Source: Phaeobacter gallaeciensis DSM 26640 (GTDB lineage Bacteria; Pseudomonadota; Alphaproteobacteria; Rhodobacterales; Rhodobacteraceae). Taken from it: DNA of 64,000 nt. This document shows positions 1 through 9,525 of this stretch, in pieces. The notes below the pieces were generated by a model, which was given only the letters and a program-made list of their open reading frames with translations, made no database searches and was not told the DNA's origin. The position numbers and the translations under genes are program-made. The stretch spans positions 1,867,001 through 1,931,000 of the forward strand of contig NC_023137.1 in the NCBI RefSeq assembly GCF_000511385.1, read 5' to 3'. The first letter of the stretch is position 1. Each line of letters starts with the position of its first letter.

Positions 1-43
1 CTGCCTCAAGCAGCTGACGCATGGAGAACTCGGGAAGAGCCAT
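1..43 (-). CDS. rpsB: 30S ribosomal protein S2, N-terminal fragment
   Basis: Only the first 14 codons lie in the window; the rest continues past position 1. Read on the minus strand from the ATG at 43-41 they give MALPEFSMRQLLEA, which I recognise as the start of ribosomal protein S2 in Rhodobacterales. An AAGGAAAAG ribosome binding site sits just upstream. S2 is a small-subunit protein needed for initiation and for S1 binding. Too little sequence is present to judge anything else; the identification rests on one short but distinctive N-terminus. Confidence 0.85.
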   Translation of the reverse strand, partial: MALPEFSMRQLLEA

Positions 44-228
44 GTATCTTTTCCTTTTCCGGTTTCGTGCCTCGGCGGGGGTCTCAGAGCGGATGCTCCA
101 ACCGGCGGTCTGCCGGGGATGTCTCCCCCGGTCAGGCCAATCCCCACCTGCGGATTGAATGGCGCGCGTATATGCCAGCCCTGTGGAATGCGCAAGAGCA
201 AAAGTCCGCACGAGGATCCATGCACCGC

Positions 229-1092
229 CTAGGTCGCAGCGGTATCCTGTCCGTTTGCGGGCACGCCACCCGACCGCAGCATAGTATGTCCCGCCCTGAC
301 CTGCGCCTCGCAGGCGGCAGCCAATGCCTTGCGATCGGGATAGTCGGACACCCGAAGCGGTTCATGATAGCGCAGTACAACCTCGCCCTGACGCCGCGCC
401 GCAAGGGTTTTTAGCAGATGCGGCCCAAATTCCATATCTCCCCACCAACCGTAGAAACGTGGCTCTTCACCTTTGGGCGGAAGAAACACGACGGACACCG
501 GCTGGATCGAAATATGATCGCGCAGTTCTGGATGGAAAAACGCCGCGAAAAGCGTGGTTTTGAACGGCAAGACCCGCAAACCGTCCGTCGATGTACCCTC
601 CGGGAAGAACAACAGCTTATGCCCCAGAAGCAGTCGTTTTTGAAACAAAGCCGTCTGTTTTTGCGCCTGCCTTGCATCTCGTTTGATAAAGACGGTGCCG
701 GTTGCGCGCGCCAGCCAGCCGATACCAGGCCAGCCAGCGACCTCCGCCTTGGAGACAAAATAGATCCGCTTACGCGCATTCAGGGCGAAGATGTCCAGCC
801 ATGATGTGTGGTTTGCCACCACTGCACCTCGATCCGTCATCAAGGCGCCCTTGGTGCGAAATCTCATGCCGAGGACGCGGAATGCATTGCGGCAAACCCA
901 TTGCGTGATGAAGGGCGTGACCGGCCGGTTCAAGCCGCAGAGAGGACGTTCGACCAGACGAGCCAACAGCAGGATCAGCAACCCGCCAAAAACCAACATC
1001 CCCAGCGCCAATCCACGTGCGGCCACCCGCACCCACCCCATGGTAGTGATCTCAATCGGAGCGGCGGCCTCTCCACCCTTCCAGGTGCTCAT
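229..1092 (-). CDS. olsA: Lysophospholipid-type acyltransferase, probable lyso-ornithine lipid O-acyltransferase OlsA
   Basis: The 287-aa protein has an N-terminal membrane segment (about residues 20-48) and the PlsC-family acyltransferase core. The HX4D catalytic motif is present as NHTSWLD near residue 94, and the acceptor-site motif as FPEGTSTDG near residue 165. Its ATG overlaps the stop of the upstream acyltransferase gene by 4 bp (ATGA), so the two are translationally coupled. In ornithine-lipid synthesis OlsB makes lyso-ornithine lipid and OlsA adds the second fatty acyl chain. The pairing with an OlsB-like gene is the main reason to prefer OlsA over a general 1-acyl-glycerol-3-phosphate acyltransferase (PlsC), though dual activity is possible. 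It would act at the inner face of the cytoplasmic membrane. Confidence 0.8.
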   Translation of the reverse strand: MSTWKGGEAAAPIEITTMGWVRVAARGLALGMLVFGGLLILLLARLVERPLCGLNRPVTPFITQWVCRNAFRVLGMRFRTKGALMTDRGAVVANHTSWLDIFALNARKRIYFVSKAEVAGWPGIGWLARATGTVFIKRDARQAQKQTALFQKRLLLGHKLLFFPEGTSTDGLRVLPFKTTLFAAFFHPELRDHISIQPVSVVFLPPKGEEPRFYGWWGDMEFGPHLLKTLAARRQGEVVLRYHEPLRVSDYPDRKALAAACEAQVRAGHTMLRSGGVPANGQDTAAT

Positions 1093-1850
1093 GTGGTGCT
1101 CCGCCCCGCGCCATAAATCCGTTTTTGCCGCGCATTCATCCGCGCGGTGTCAAGCACGAGGCAGACATCCGTTGTGTTGAACGCATGATCAACAAACGCA
1201 CCATCTCCGACGCAGCCCCCAAGGCGCAGATAGGCTTTGATCAGGGCTGGGGTGTCCAGCATCGCCTGACGGCGGTCCAAATCATCTACTGCGATCAGCT
1301 CCATCGACTGATACTCCCGCGCGACGGGGCGCAACGCCTCAGGCGCCAGATGATTGTGATGGAGCATCGACAGCGCATTGGCCAGCGGCGCGGTATCGGT
1401 CCCGTGAAAGCTGGCAACACCAAACAGGATCTCAATCTCATGTGCCGCCACATAGTCTGCCAGAGCGGACCACAGATGGAACATGGCGGTGCCACCGCGG
1501 TAATCCGGATGCAGGCAGGATCGCCCCAGTTCCAACAGCTTACGACCCGATGCTGTCAGTTTGGAGAGATCATATTCGCCCTCGGAATAAAATTGCCCCG
1601 CCCGCAGGGCCTGATCGCTCTGCAGCAGACGATAGGCACCCACCACCTCATCGCGCTCCAGATCCCAGAGCAACAGGTGGTCACAAAACGCATCAAAATG
1701 ATCCCGCTCCAAACCGGCATCATGGTCCACCAAAGCACCACCACCGCCCAGTTCGCTGACAAAGACGTCGTACCGAAGCGCCTGCGCCGCGCGTAAATCC
1801 GCCGATGTCTGTGCCAGTTTGACCTGAAACGCAGGAGAACTGCCGCCCAT
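1089..1850 (-). CDS. olsB: Ornithine N-alpha-acyltransferase, GNAT fold (OlsB)
   Basis: The 253-aa protein belongs to the acyl-ACP-dependent, hemolysin-like acyltransferase group. Recognisable blocks are the LRYDVFVSELG segment near the start, LLELGRSCLHPDYRGG in the middle and the GVASFHG segment after it. OlsB transfers a 3-hydroxyacyl group from acyl carrier protein to the alpha-amino group of ornithine, the first step of the phosphorus-free ornithine lipids. I chose the ATG at 1850. A TTG-initiated form five codons longer, from 1865, is possible but has no better ribosome binding site. It overlaps olsA downstream, so the two form an olsBA operon. Family assignment is firm; the substrate is inferred from family and neighbour. 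Confidence 0.82.
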   Translation of the reverse strand: MGGSSPAFQVKLAQTSADLRAAQALRYDVFVSELGGGGALVDHDAGLERDHFDAFCDHLLLWDLERDEVVGAYRLLQSDQALRAGQFYSEGEYDLSKLTASGRKLLELGRSCLHPDYRGGTAMFHLWSALADYVAAHEIEILFGVASFHGTDTAPLANALSMLHHNHLAPEALRPVAREYQSMELIAVDDLDRRQAMLDTPALIKAYLRLGGCVGDGAFVDHAFNTTDVCLVLDTARMNARQKRIYGAGRSTT

Positions 1851-1955
1851 GACCTTGCTCAACAATGGTTTGCCTTGCGTGCAGCTAGCCTATAAGGCAC
1901 GGCATGTGCAAGTTTCGTTCAAATTGGTGAACAGGCGTTAACCGTTCATCAACGC

Positions 1956-2141
1956 TTATGACGGATCAAAGACTGGAATAAGGGCCGCCTGAGCGCCGTT
2001 GAACACCACCTTACCCTGATCGGGGAAATTCACGGTGATCTTGCCGGCAGCATTGGACTGAACCTGCCCGGTGCCCCACTCGGGGTGGTCGGGATGGGTC
2101 ACGAACATGCCGGGGGCAAGTATAGCGTTAAGGTCGTTCAT
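1956..2141 (-). CDS. DUF3553 small protein
   Basis: This is a 61-aa protein starting MNDLNAILAPG. It contains the HPDHPEWGTGQVQS segment followed by VNFPDQGKVVF, which I recognise as the DUF3553 family common in alphaproteobacteria. The fold resembles a small beta-barrel seen in helicase-linked domains, and no enzymatic residues are obvious. A longer open frame exists upstream, but it runs antisense into chpT, so I took the ATG at 2141. The gene is head to head with chpT with only 28 bp between start codons, so their promoters must overlap or lie within each other's genes. Function is unknown. Confidence 0.8.
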   Translation of the reverse strand: MNDLNAILAPGMFVTHPDHPEWGTGQVQSNAAGKITVNFPDQGKVVFNGAQAALIPVFDPS

Positions 2142-2169
2142 GTGTGAGGGCCCACTTCGGAGGAAAGAT

Positions 2170-2766
2170 ATGTCAGTAGATAACGCTAATCTCGCGGCTT
2201 TGATAGGGTCGCGCATTTGCCACGACCTGATCAGCCCGATCGGCGCGATCAACAACGGGCTGGAACTGCTTGGAATGTCTGGAGATATGTCCGGTCCCGA
2301 GCTGGAGTTGATCTCCGACAGTGTGGCCAATGCCAATGCCCGCATCCGGTTCTTCCGGATTGCCTTTGGCGCAGCCAGCGATCAGCAGATTAGCCGGGCC
2401 GAAGTAGTCTCCGTGCTTGAAGATATCGGCAAAGGGGGCCGGTTGAAATATCAATGGGCTCCACAGGAGGCCTCCAGCCGGACGGAGGTGCGGCTGGCCT
2501 TCCTCGCGGCGCTGTGCCTGGAAACCGGCCTGCCCTATGGCGGTACGGTCAAGATCCTCTGTGCCGACGGGAAATGGACCGTCATCGGTGAGGGCAGCAA
2601 GCTGAATATTGATGATGAACTCTGGGCGCGCGTCAGCGGCGGCACCTCCTCGGCAACCGTGACACCCGCATTGGTTCAATTCGCCATGCTGCCAGAGGCT
2701 GCAAAAGACCTAGGCCGCACAGTCCGTGTGGAACAGACCTTGGAACGAGTCACGGTCCATTTCTAA
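2170..2766 (+). CDS. chpT: Histidine phosphotransferase ChpT
   Basis: The 198-aa protein begins just after a strong GGAGG site (start at 2170, preferred over upstream in-frame codons). The phosphoacceptor helix reads ICHDLISPIGAINNGLELL with His18 as the likely acceptor. This is followed by a degenerate histidine-kinase-like dimerisation and ATPase-like domain without ATP-binding boxes, the known architecture of ChpT. In Caulobacter, ChpT passes phosphate from the hybrid kinase CckA to the regulators CtrA and CpdR. In roseobacters this relay is tied to motility, gene transfer agents and quorum sensing rather than to viability. A cckA gene lies about 28 kb away in this window. A hairpin terminator follows the gene. 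Confidence 0.9.
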   Translation: MSVDNANLAALIGSRICHDLISPIGAINNGLELLGMSGDMSGPELELISDSVANANARIRFFRIAFGAASDQQISRAEVVSVLEDIGKGGRLKYQWAPQEASSRTEVRLAFLAALCLETGLPYGGTVKILCADGKWTVIGEGSKLNIDDELWARVSGGTSSATVTPALVQFAMLPEAAKDLGRTVRVEQTLERVTVHF

Positions 2767-2806
2767 GCTGTCCATATGTAAGCTGGATCGAATGTCGGAT
2801 ATAATG

Positions 2807-2838
2807 AAAGCGCTGCAATCACTTGCAGCGCTTTTTTA
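2807..2838 (+). terminator. Rho-independent terminator of chpT
   Basis: Perfect 12-bp arms AAAGCGCTGCAA and TTGCAGCGCTTT enclose a 4-nt loop and run into a T-rich tail. It lies between the convergent chpT and proA genes and fits termination of chpT; the proA side has no matching T-run. Confidence 0.85.
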
Positions 2839-2856
2839 ATGTATGCTCGCCCGCAG

Positions 2857-4122
2857 TTAGCTGCGTACGGCACCATGGCCACGCACCAGATATTTGAAGC
2901 TGGTCAGCTGCGCTGCCCCGACAGGCCCACGTGCGTGCATCTTGCCCGTCGCAATGCCGATCTCCGCTCCCATACCAAATTCGCCGCCATCAGCAAACTG
3001 TGTTGAGGCGTTGTGCATCAGGATCGCGCTGTCCAGCTCAGCGAAGAACTGCGCCACAGCACTATCGTTTTCGGTGATGATGCAATCGGTGTGTTGCGAA
3101 TGATGCGCCCGAATATGAGCAATCGCACCATTGATATCATCAACCTGCTTGGCCGCGATAATCGCATCCAGATATTCGCAGCCCCAATCAGCGCTGGTGG
3201 CAGCTGTCATCCCATCTGGCCCCGGCAGACCAGCCTCAGCCCGGATTTCCACCCCTGCTGTCGCCAACGCAGTCAGCACATCCCGGCCGATTGTCTCGGC
3301 GATATCGCGGTGGATTAGCAGACATTCTGCCGCGCCACAGATGCCAGTCCTGCGGGTTTTTGCGTTCAGTACGATCTCCAGAGCCTTTTGCGGATCTGCA
3401 TGTTTGTCGAGGTAGATGTGCACGATTCCCTCCAAATGTGCAAAGACTGGCACCCGGGCCTCCTGCTGCACCAAACCGACCAAGCCCTTACCGCCACGCG
3501 GAACAATCACATCAACCGTATCGGTCATGGTGAGCAGTTCCTGCACCGCAGCACGGTCACGCGTCGGCACCAGTTGAACGGCGTCCTCAGGCAGGTTGGC
3601 GGCACGCAGACCCGCGGCCAAACAGCCATGAATGGCCTGACTGGAATGAAAACTCTCCGATCCACCTCGCAGGATCACCGCGTTGCCGGACTTGAGGCAC
3701 AGCGCGCCGGCATCTGCGGTCACATTCGGGCGGCTTTCGTAGATCACGCCGATCACCCCAAGTGGAGTGCGCACACGCTGAATGTCCAACCCGGAGGGTT
3801 GCGACCATTCGGCCAAGACCTCTCCAACGGGATCGGGTTGTGCGGCAACCGCGCGCAGCCCAGCGACGATCCCCGAAATCCGGTCTTCATCAAGCGCCAG
3901 CCGGTCCATCATCGCAGGCGACAGCCCTTTATTGCGACCAAAATCGAGATCTTTGGCGTTGGCAGCCATGATCTCCACCCGAGCATCCCAAACCGCATCT
4001 GCAGCAGCATTCAACGCTGCCGTTTTGCGTTCGGCAGTGGCTGTCGCGAGAATCGTAGCAGCTTGCTTTGCACGTTTGCCAATGTCAGCCATCAGCGTGG
4101 CAATATCTTGCGTCTCATTCAT
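2857..4122 (-). CDS. proA: Glutamate-5-semialdehyde dehydrogenase (gamma-glutamyl phosphate reductase)
   Basis: The 421-aa protein has the aldehyde-dehydrogenase-like fold of ProA, with normal family length. Landmarks are [14 protein letters not shown], the [13 protein letters not shown] segment, and [13 protein letters not shown] holding the catalytic Cys. It reduces gamma-glutamyl phosphate to glutamate-5-semialdehyde with NADPH, the second step of proline synthesis. I chose MNETQ at 4122 because the extra 11 codons upstream lack family similarity. It follows proB by 74 bp on the same strand, so kinase and reductase are made together, as is usual for this unstable intermediate. Confidence 0.96.
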   Translation of the reverse strand: MNETQDIATLMADIGKRAKQAATILATATAERKTAALNAAADAVWDARVEIMAANAKDLDFGRNKGLSPAMMDRLALDEDRISGIVAGLRAVAAQPDPVGEVLAEWSQPSGLDIQRVRTPLGVIGVIYESRPNVTADAGALCLKSGNAVILRGGSESFHSSQAIHGCLAAGLRAANLPEDAVQLVPTRDRAAVQELLTMTDTVDVIVPRGGKGLVGLVQQEARVPVFAHLEGIVHIYLDKHADPQKALEIVLNAKTRRTGICGAAECLLIHRDIAETIGRDVLTALATAGVEIRAEAGLPGPDGMTAATSADWGCEYLDAIIAAKQVDDINGAIAHIRAHHSQHTDCIITENDSAVAQFFAELDSAILMHNASTQFADGGEFGMGAEIGIATGKMHARGPVGAAQLTSFKYLVRGHGAVRS

Positions 4123-4196
4123 CACTGGAAACCCTTTATGGACCCTCTTTGACACATCTGGTGGTCAGGCGGGGTCAGCCCTAACATGGATCACGG

Positions 4197-6409
<2,213 letters not shown>

Positions 6410-6435
6410 TTAACGCAAACCGCGCAGCGCGCCAA

Positions 6436-6975
6436 TCAGAGTTTTCGGCTGTAGGTCCAGGTTGGCACGGTTGCATCACGTGCCACGGAGAAGGTCTCGG
6501 CATCGCCAAGATACTCGAACCCGCAATGGGTCAGCACACGTGCGGAGGCCGGATTGTCCTGAAACGCGCTAGCAAAGAGCGCGTTGCACCCTTGCGGATT
6601 GGTCTCGACCAAAGCGCGCAACGCGTCTGAGGCCAGCCCATTATTCCAAAATACCGGGGCAATCCAATAGCCGACTTCGCTCTGGTCGCGATCAAGCCGC
6701 TTGAGGCTGATAATGCCCTTCAGCTCCTCGCCACCGTCTGCGGTGCCGTCAATGGCCCAGACATCTTCCTCACGGTCTTCGTCCTGGGCGCGAGCGACAA
6801 AGGCCTCAATGGCACCGGGCGGCAGCGGGTGAGGAATAGCGGTGGTCATGCGCGCAACACGTTCGTCGCTGACGTAATGTGCGATCAACCCTTCGTCAGA
6901 TTTGCGCAACGGGCGCAGAACAAAACGCCCTGTATCGATCACGGGCTGTTCTGCTCTTTTATGATCCAAACTCAT
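6436..6975 (-). CDS. GNAT N-acetyltransferase, RimJ/RimL-like
   Basis: This 179-aa protein starts MSLDHKRAEQP after a GAGGAG site (a longer frame of ten more codons lacks a good site). Family features are TGRFVLRPLRKSDEGLI at the N-terminus, EVGYWIAPVFWNNGLAS in the middle (acetyl-CoA-binding region) and ARVLTHCGFEYLG near the end. Members of this group acetylate protein N-termini or small amines. The gene sits between rpmA and obgE, where a GNAT gene is often found in alphaproteobacteria. Its substrate cannot be told from sequence. Confidence 0.85.
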   Translation of the reverse strand: MSLDHKRAEQPVIDTGRFVLRPLRKSDEGLIAHYVSDERVARMTTAIPHPLPPGAIEAFVARAQDEDREEDVWAIDGTADGGEELKGIISLKRLDRDQSEVGYWIAPVFWNNGLASDALRALVETNPQGCNALFASAFQDNPASARVLTHCGFEYLGDAETFSVARDATVPTWTYSRKL

Positions 6976-7104
6976 GCCCTTGCTCCTCTCGAAGAATACC
7001 AACACTCATCTTGCTGCCGGATGAAACCGCGGGGCCTTAACAATCTGTTGCGCCCTGCCCTAACGCAAAGCCGTTGAGAACTGGTTAGGTTTTGCCATAG
7101 GGAC

Positions 7105-7140
7105 AAAAATAAAAAAGGGACCGGCGATGTCGCCGATCCC
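7105..7140 (-). terminator. Terminator after rpmA
   Basis: On the minus strand an 11-bp stem with one mismatch (GGGATCGGCGA paired with TCGCCGGTCCC) is followed by TTTTTTATTTTTG, a strong rho-independent signal. It separates the rplU-rpmA unit from the GNAT-obgE-proBA unit. Confidence 0.88.
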
Positions 7141-7169
7141 CTGATTGTGTCTCACCTTTCAGGTTCGGC

Positions 7170-7439
7170 TTATTCAGCGGCCTCCGCCACTGGCAGAACC
7201 GAAATAAAGGTGCGGCCCTTGAGGCCTTTGTGGAAGGTCACAGCACCGTCCGTGGTTGCAAAGATCGTGTGATCTTTGCCCAGGCCAACGCCTTCGCCCG
7301 GCCAAAACTTGGTGCCGCGCTGACGTACGATGATGTTGCCAGAGATGGCCGCTTGGCCACCATAGAGTTTCACGCCAAGGCGGCGACCGGCTGAGTCGCG
7401 GCCGTTACGTGAGGAACCACCAGCTTTCTTATGTGCCAT
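7170..7439 (-). CDS. rpmA: 50S ribosomal protein L27
   Basis: The 89-aa protein begins [16 protein letters not shown], the standard L27 N-terminus that reaches into the peptidyl-transferase centre. The [12 protein letters not shown] block follows. It has an AAGGAG ribosome binding site. It is transcribed with rplU upstream and ends at a strong terminator. Length and sequence are normal. Confidence 0.98.
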   Translation of the reverse strand: MAHKKAGGSSRNGRDSAGRRLGVKLYGGQAAISGNIIVRQRGTKFWPGEGVGLGKDHTIFATTDGAVTFHKGLKGRTFISVLPVAEAAE

Positions 7440-7450
7440 TGTCTATCTCC

Positions 7451-7656
7451 TTAGCCTTTAGCCAATTCTTTGGCCTGTTCAACCCATTCGGGCTTCACTT
7501 TGACCGCGTCGATAGCAGCAATGTCAGCATCCGACAAGGCCGCGATCTGGGCAAAGCTGGTCAGGCCGGCTTCTTCCAGCTTCTTGGCAGCGGCGGGACC
7601 AACACCTGTCAGCTCGGTGAGGTTGTCACCGGTGGCAGCAGGCGCAGCCTTTTTTT
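7451..7656 (-). pseudogene. Out-of-frame helix-hairpin-helix extension of L21
   Basis: This frame encodes a linker and then DNLTELTGVGPAAAKKLEEA and a run to WVEQAKELAKG, a helix-hairpin-helix segment. As I recall, it normally forms the C-terminus of L21 in roseobacters. Here it is in the +1 frame relative to rplU, with the switch at a run of seven A (7650-7656). With six A the two pieces would read through as AAPAAKKAAPAATGDN. A separate ATG at 7687 exists but lies inside rplU without an obvious ribosome binding site. The segment is therefore a sequencing or assembly artefact, a recent frameshift, or a product of frameshifting or slippage. Confidence 0.65.
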
Positions 7657-8042
7657 GCAGCCGGAGCGGCTTTAGCAGCAGGCGCATCGCCCTGACCGCT
7701 GGCAGCTTTCACGCCGGACTTGTCAGCGCCGGAGGCCAGGATCTCGGTGATCTTGACCAGAGTCAGCTTCTGACGGTGACCCTTGGTGCGCTTGGAAGAG
7801 TGCTTACGACGGCGCTTCACAAAGTGAATGACCTTCTCGCCTTTGATCTGATCGACGACTTCGGCCTGAACCGCAGCACCGTCAACAAAGGGCGCACCCA
7901 CAACCGGTGCATCACCACCGAGCATCAGGACGTCGTTGAACTGGATTGTTTCGCCAGCATCAGCAGCCAATTTTTCCACGCGCAGCATATCGCCGGCCTG
8001 AACTTTGTACTGCTTGCCGCCGGTTTTGAGGACCGCAAACAT
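7626..8042 (-). CDS. rplU: 50S ribosomal protein L21, frame displaced at C-terminus
   Basis: Residues 1-102 are a complete L21 core (MFAVLKTGGKQYKVQ through HRQKLTLVKITEI), which binds 23S rRNA. An Ala/Lys-rich linker follows, then the frame ends in KKGCACCHR at 7626. That odd Cys-rich tail starts exactly at the A7 run, so it is probably the result of a one-base shift, and the natural protein likely continues into the frame ending at 7451. The L21 core does not depend on the extension, so the gene should still be functional. An AAGGAAAG ribosome binding site precedes the ATG, and rpmA follows on the same strand. Confidence 0.93.
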   Translation of the reverse strand: MFAVLKTGGKQYKVQAGDMLRVEKLAADAGETIQFNDVLMLGGDAPVVGAPFVDGAAVQAEVVDQIKGEKVIHFVKRRRKHSSKRTKGHRQKLTLVKITEILASGADKSGVKAASGQGDAPAAKAAPAAKKGCACCHR

Positions 8043-8152
8043 ATGCGTCTTTCCTTTTCTACCCGCGTCCTACGGTCCCTTTCGCATCAGATGCGTCCAG
8101 CGTTTCGACCCGAAGGCCACCTCGAACAGCGCGCCCCGTGGGGGCGTATGAC

Positions 8153-8180
8153 AAATAAACCCCGGCACAGAGAATCCGGG
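8153..8180 (-). terminator. Possible terminator of the DUF2059 gene
   Basis: On the minus strand a short CCCGG / CCGGG stem with a 10-nt loop is followed by GTTTATTTG. The stem is short and the T-run broken, so this is weak. It lies in the 250-bp space upstream of rplU, which otherwise shows nothing I can name. Confidence 0.3.
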
Positions 8181-8294
8181 CCGGGATGCGGGCTTATGCG
8201 GCGAAACGAGGAAGCTGTCAACCCTAGGCGATTATCGCCAACGCAGCGGGAACAGACTTGCGGGCCGATACAGATCGCCGCGGAATAATCGGCC

Positions 8295-9146
8295 TCAGAG
8301 ATCCTGCGCCGGTTCCAGATCTTTCAGCCGGTAGGCCAGCACTTCGAAACGGTTGGCCGTGATTTCGAATGTCACCGCATTGAGCAACTCATAGACCCGC
8401 TGCATCAACGGATGCTCCAGCGCCACAATATACTCTTCCAGCTCATCATTACTAAAGGCCTGATAGGTATAGGCGTTTGCGGCCATATTTGCCGCCTGCA
8501 TTGCCATCTGGACTGAGGCTCGCTGATCCTTCATTAAAGCGCGTAACCCATCTGCATCCAGCTGCAGATCAATGACGTCGGCAGCACTGGCCGCCATCAG
8601 GAACCGAAACTGGATTTCCTGCACCGCCTTCACACCTGTACCATCGGCGTCGATTGCCTGCCCCATGCGCTGGAACAGCTGCGGGCGCTCACTGCCTTCA
8701 GCCACCAAATCAGATATGATGCGCAGCCCTGCCTGCTGCTTGGTTTCATCATCCTCGACCATATGAGAGGCATTCTCCGCCTGCACCAAACGCGCGCCCA
8801 GCGGGCTGGCGTAGAACTTAGCAGCGTGGGCCAGCGCATCCTCCTCCAGTGTTTCCTCCAAGATACCAAGGGCAATCTCGCGCATTTCCTGCCGGTCGAA
8901 AACATCCTGCGACAACCGCACCCAGGCAGCGCCAAAGTCTCCGGCATCCACCCCCAGCATATCCGGCGCCATCTCTGCCGAGAGGGCTATACTGTCGAGG
9001 GCTACATCAAACCCGGTGGTTTCAAGAAAGGCGATCACCCTGTCCCGCTCCGCGCCTTGCGCAGCACTGATTGCGAATAATGATGCAAGAACAAGGCTCA
9101 AGAGCGTTTGCATCACGCGGGTTCGGAACGACATAAGCTGTATCAT
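8295..9146 (-). CDS. Exported DUF2059 protein
   Basis: About 283 aa from the chosen ATG at 9146 (MIQLMSFRTRV; an ATG four codons later is also possible). An N-terminal signal peptide of about 30 residues (TLLSLVLASLFAISAAQGA) predicts export to the periplasm. The body is mostly helical, with EMREIALGILEETLEEDALAHAAKFYASPLGARL matching in pattern the DUF2059 helical region. No catalytic residues are evident and function is unknown. It is divergent from the tRNA-Ser gene and is not in an obvious operon. Confidence 0.75.
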   Translation of the reverse strand: MIQLMSFRTRVMQTLLSLVLASLFAISAAQGAERDRVIAFLETTGFDVALDSIALSAEMAPDMLGVDAGDFGAAWVRLSQDVFDRQEMREIALGILEETLEEDALAHAAKFYASPLGARLVQAENASHMVEDDETKQQAGLRIISDLVAEGSERPQLFQRMGQAIDADGTGVKAVQEIQFRFLMAASAADVIDLQLDADGLRALMKDQRASVQMAMQAANMAANAYTYQAFSNDELEEYIVALEHPLMQRVYELLNAVTFEITANRFEVLAYRLKDLEPAQDL

Positions 9147-9266
9147 AATCCAAAACCTAAGCGTTTTCCTACGGGAGACAATGAAAAATCCATTTTCCTG
9201 CGCAATGCGCCAAATCCCCCCTTGCGCGCCTGCGAATTCCACATTAAACGGCCTCTCACCCCCCGC

Positions 9267-9356
9267 GGAGAGGTGCCGGAGTGGTCGAACGGGGCGGTCT
9301 CGAAAACCGTTGAGCCTTCACGGGTTCCCAGGGTTCGAATCCCTGTCTCTCCGCCA
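9267..9356 (+). tRNA. tRNA-Ser(CGA)
   Basis: A 90-nt class II tRNA with a long variable arm. The acceptor stem GGAGAGG pairs with TCTCTCC (one G-T pair). The anticodon stem-loop carries CGA at 9301-9303. The T arm is CAGGG-TTCGAAT-CCCTG, and the 3' CCA is encoded. It decodes UCG serine codons. Confidence 0.95.
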
Positions 9357-9525
9357 TTACTTCCTGAAATTCTGATCACTCCTGACGTCGCCACGCGAAT
9401 GATTGCGCTGGGTTTTGCCGTTATCTCGGTGACACCGGAGGCAATACCCGCCAAACTAGGCCGATCATCACCTGTCATTAAACAATTTCTGCAAAAACGA
9501 GACCGCGCTGATCAGGAGTTGCGGT

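Noticed and set aside
113..131. CCGGGG / CCCCGG hairpin between olsA and rpsB
   Set aside because: No T-run on the minus strand, and no match I can name to an S2 leader; too weak to call.
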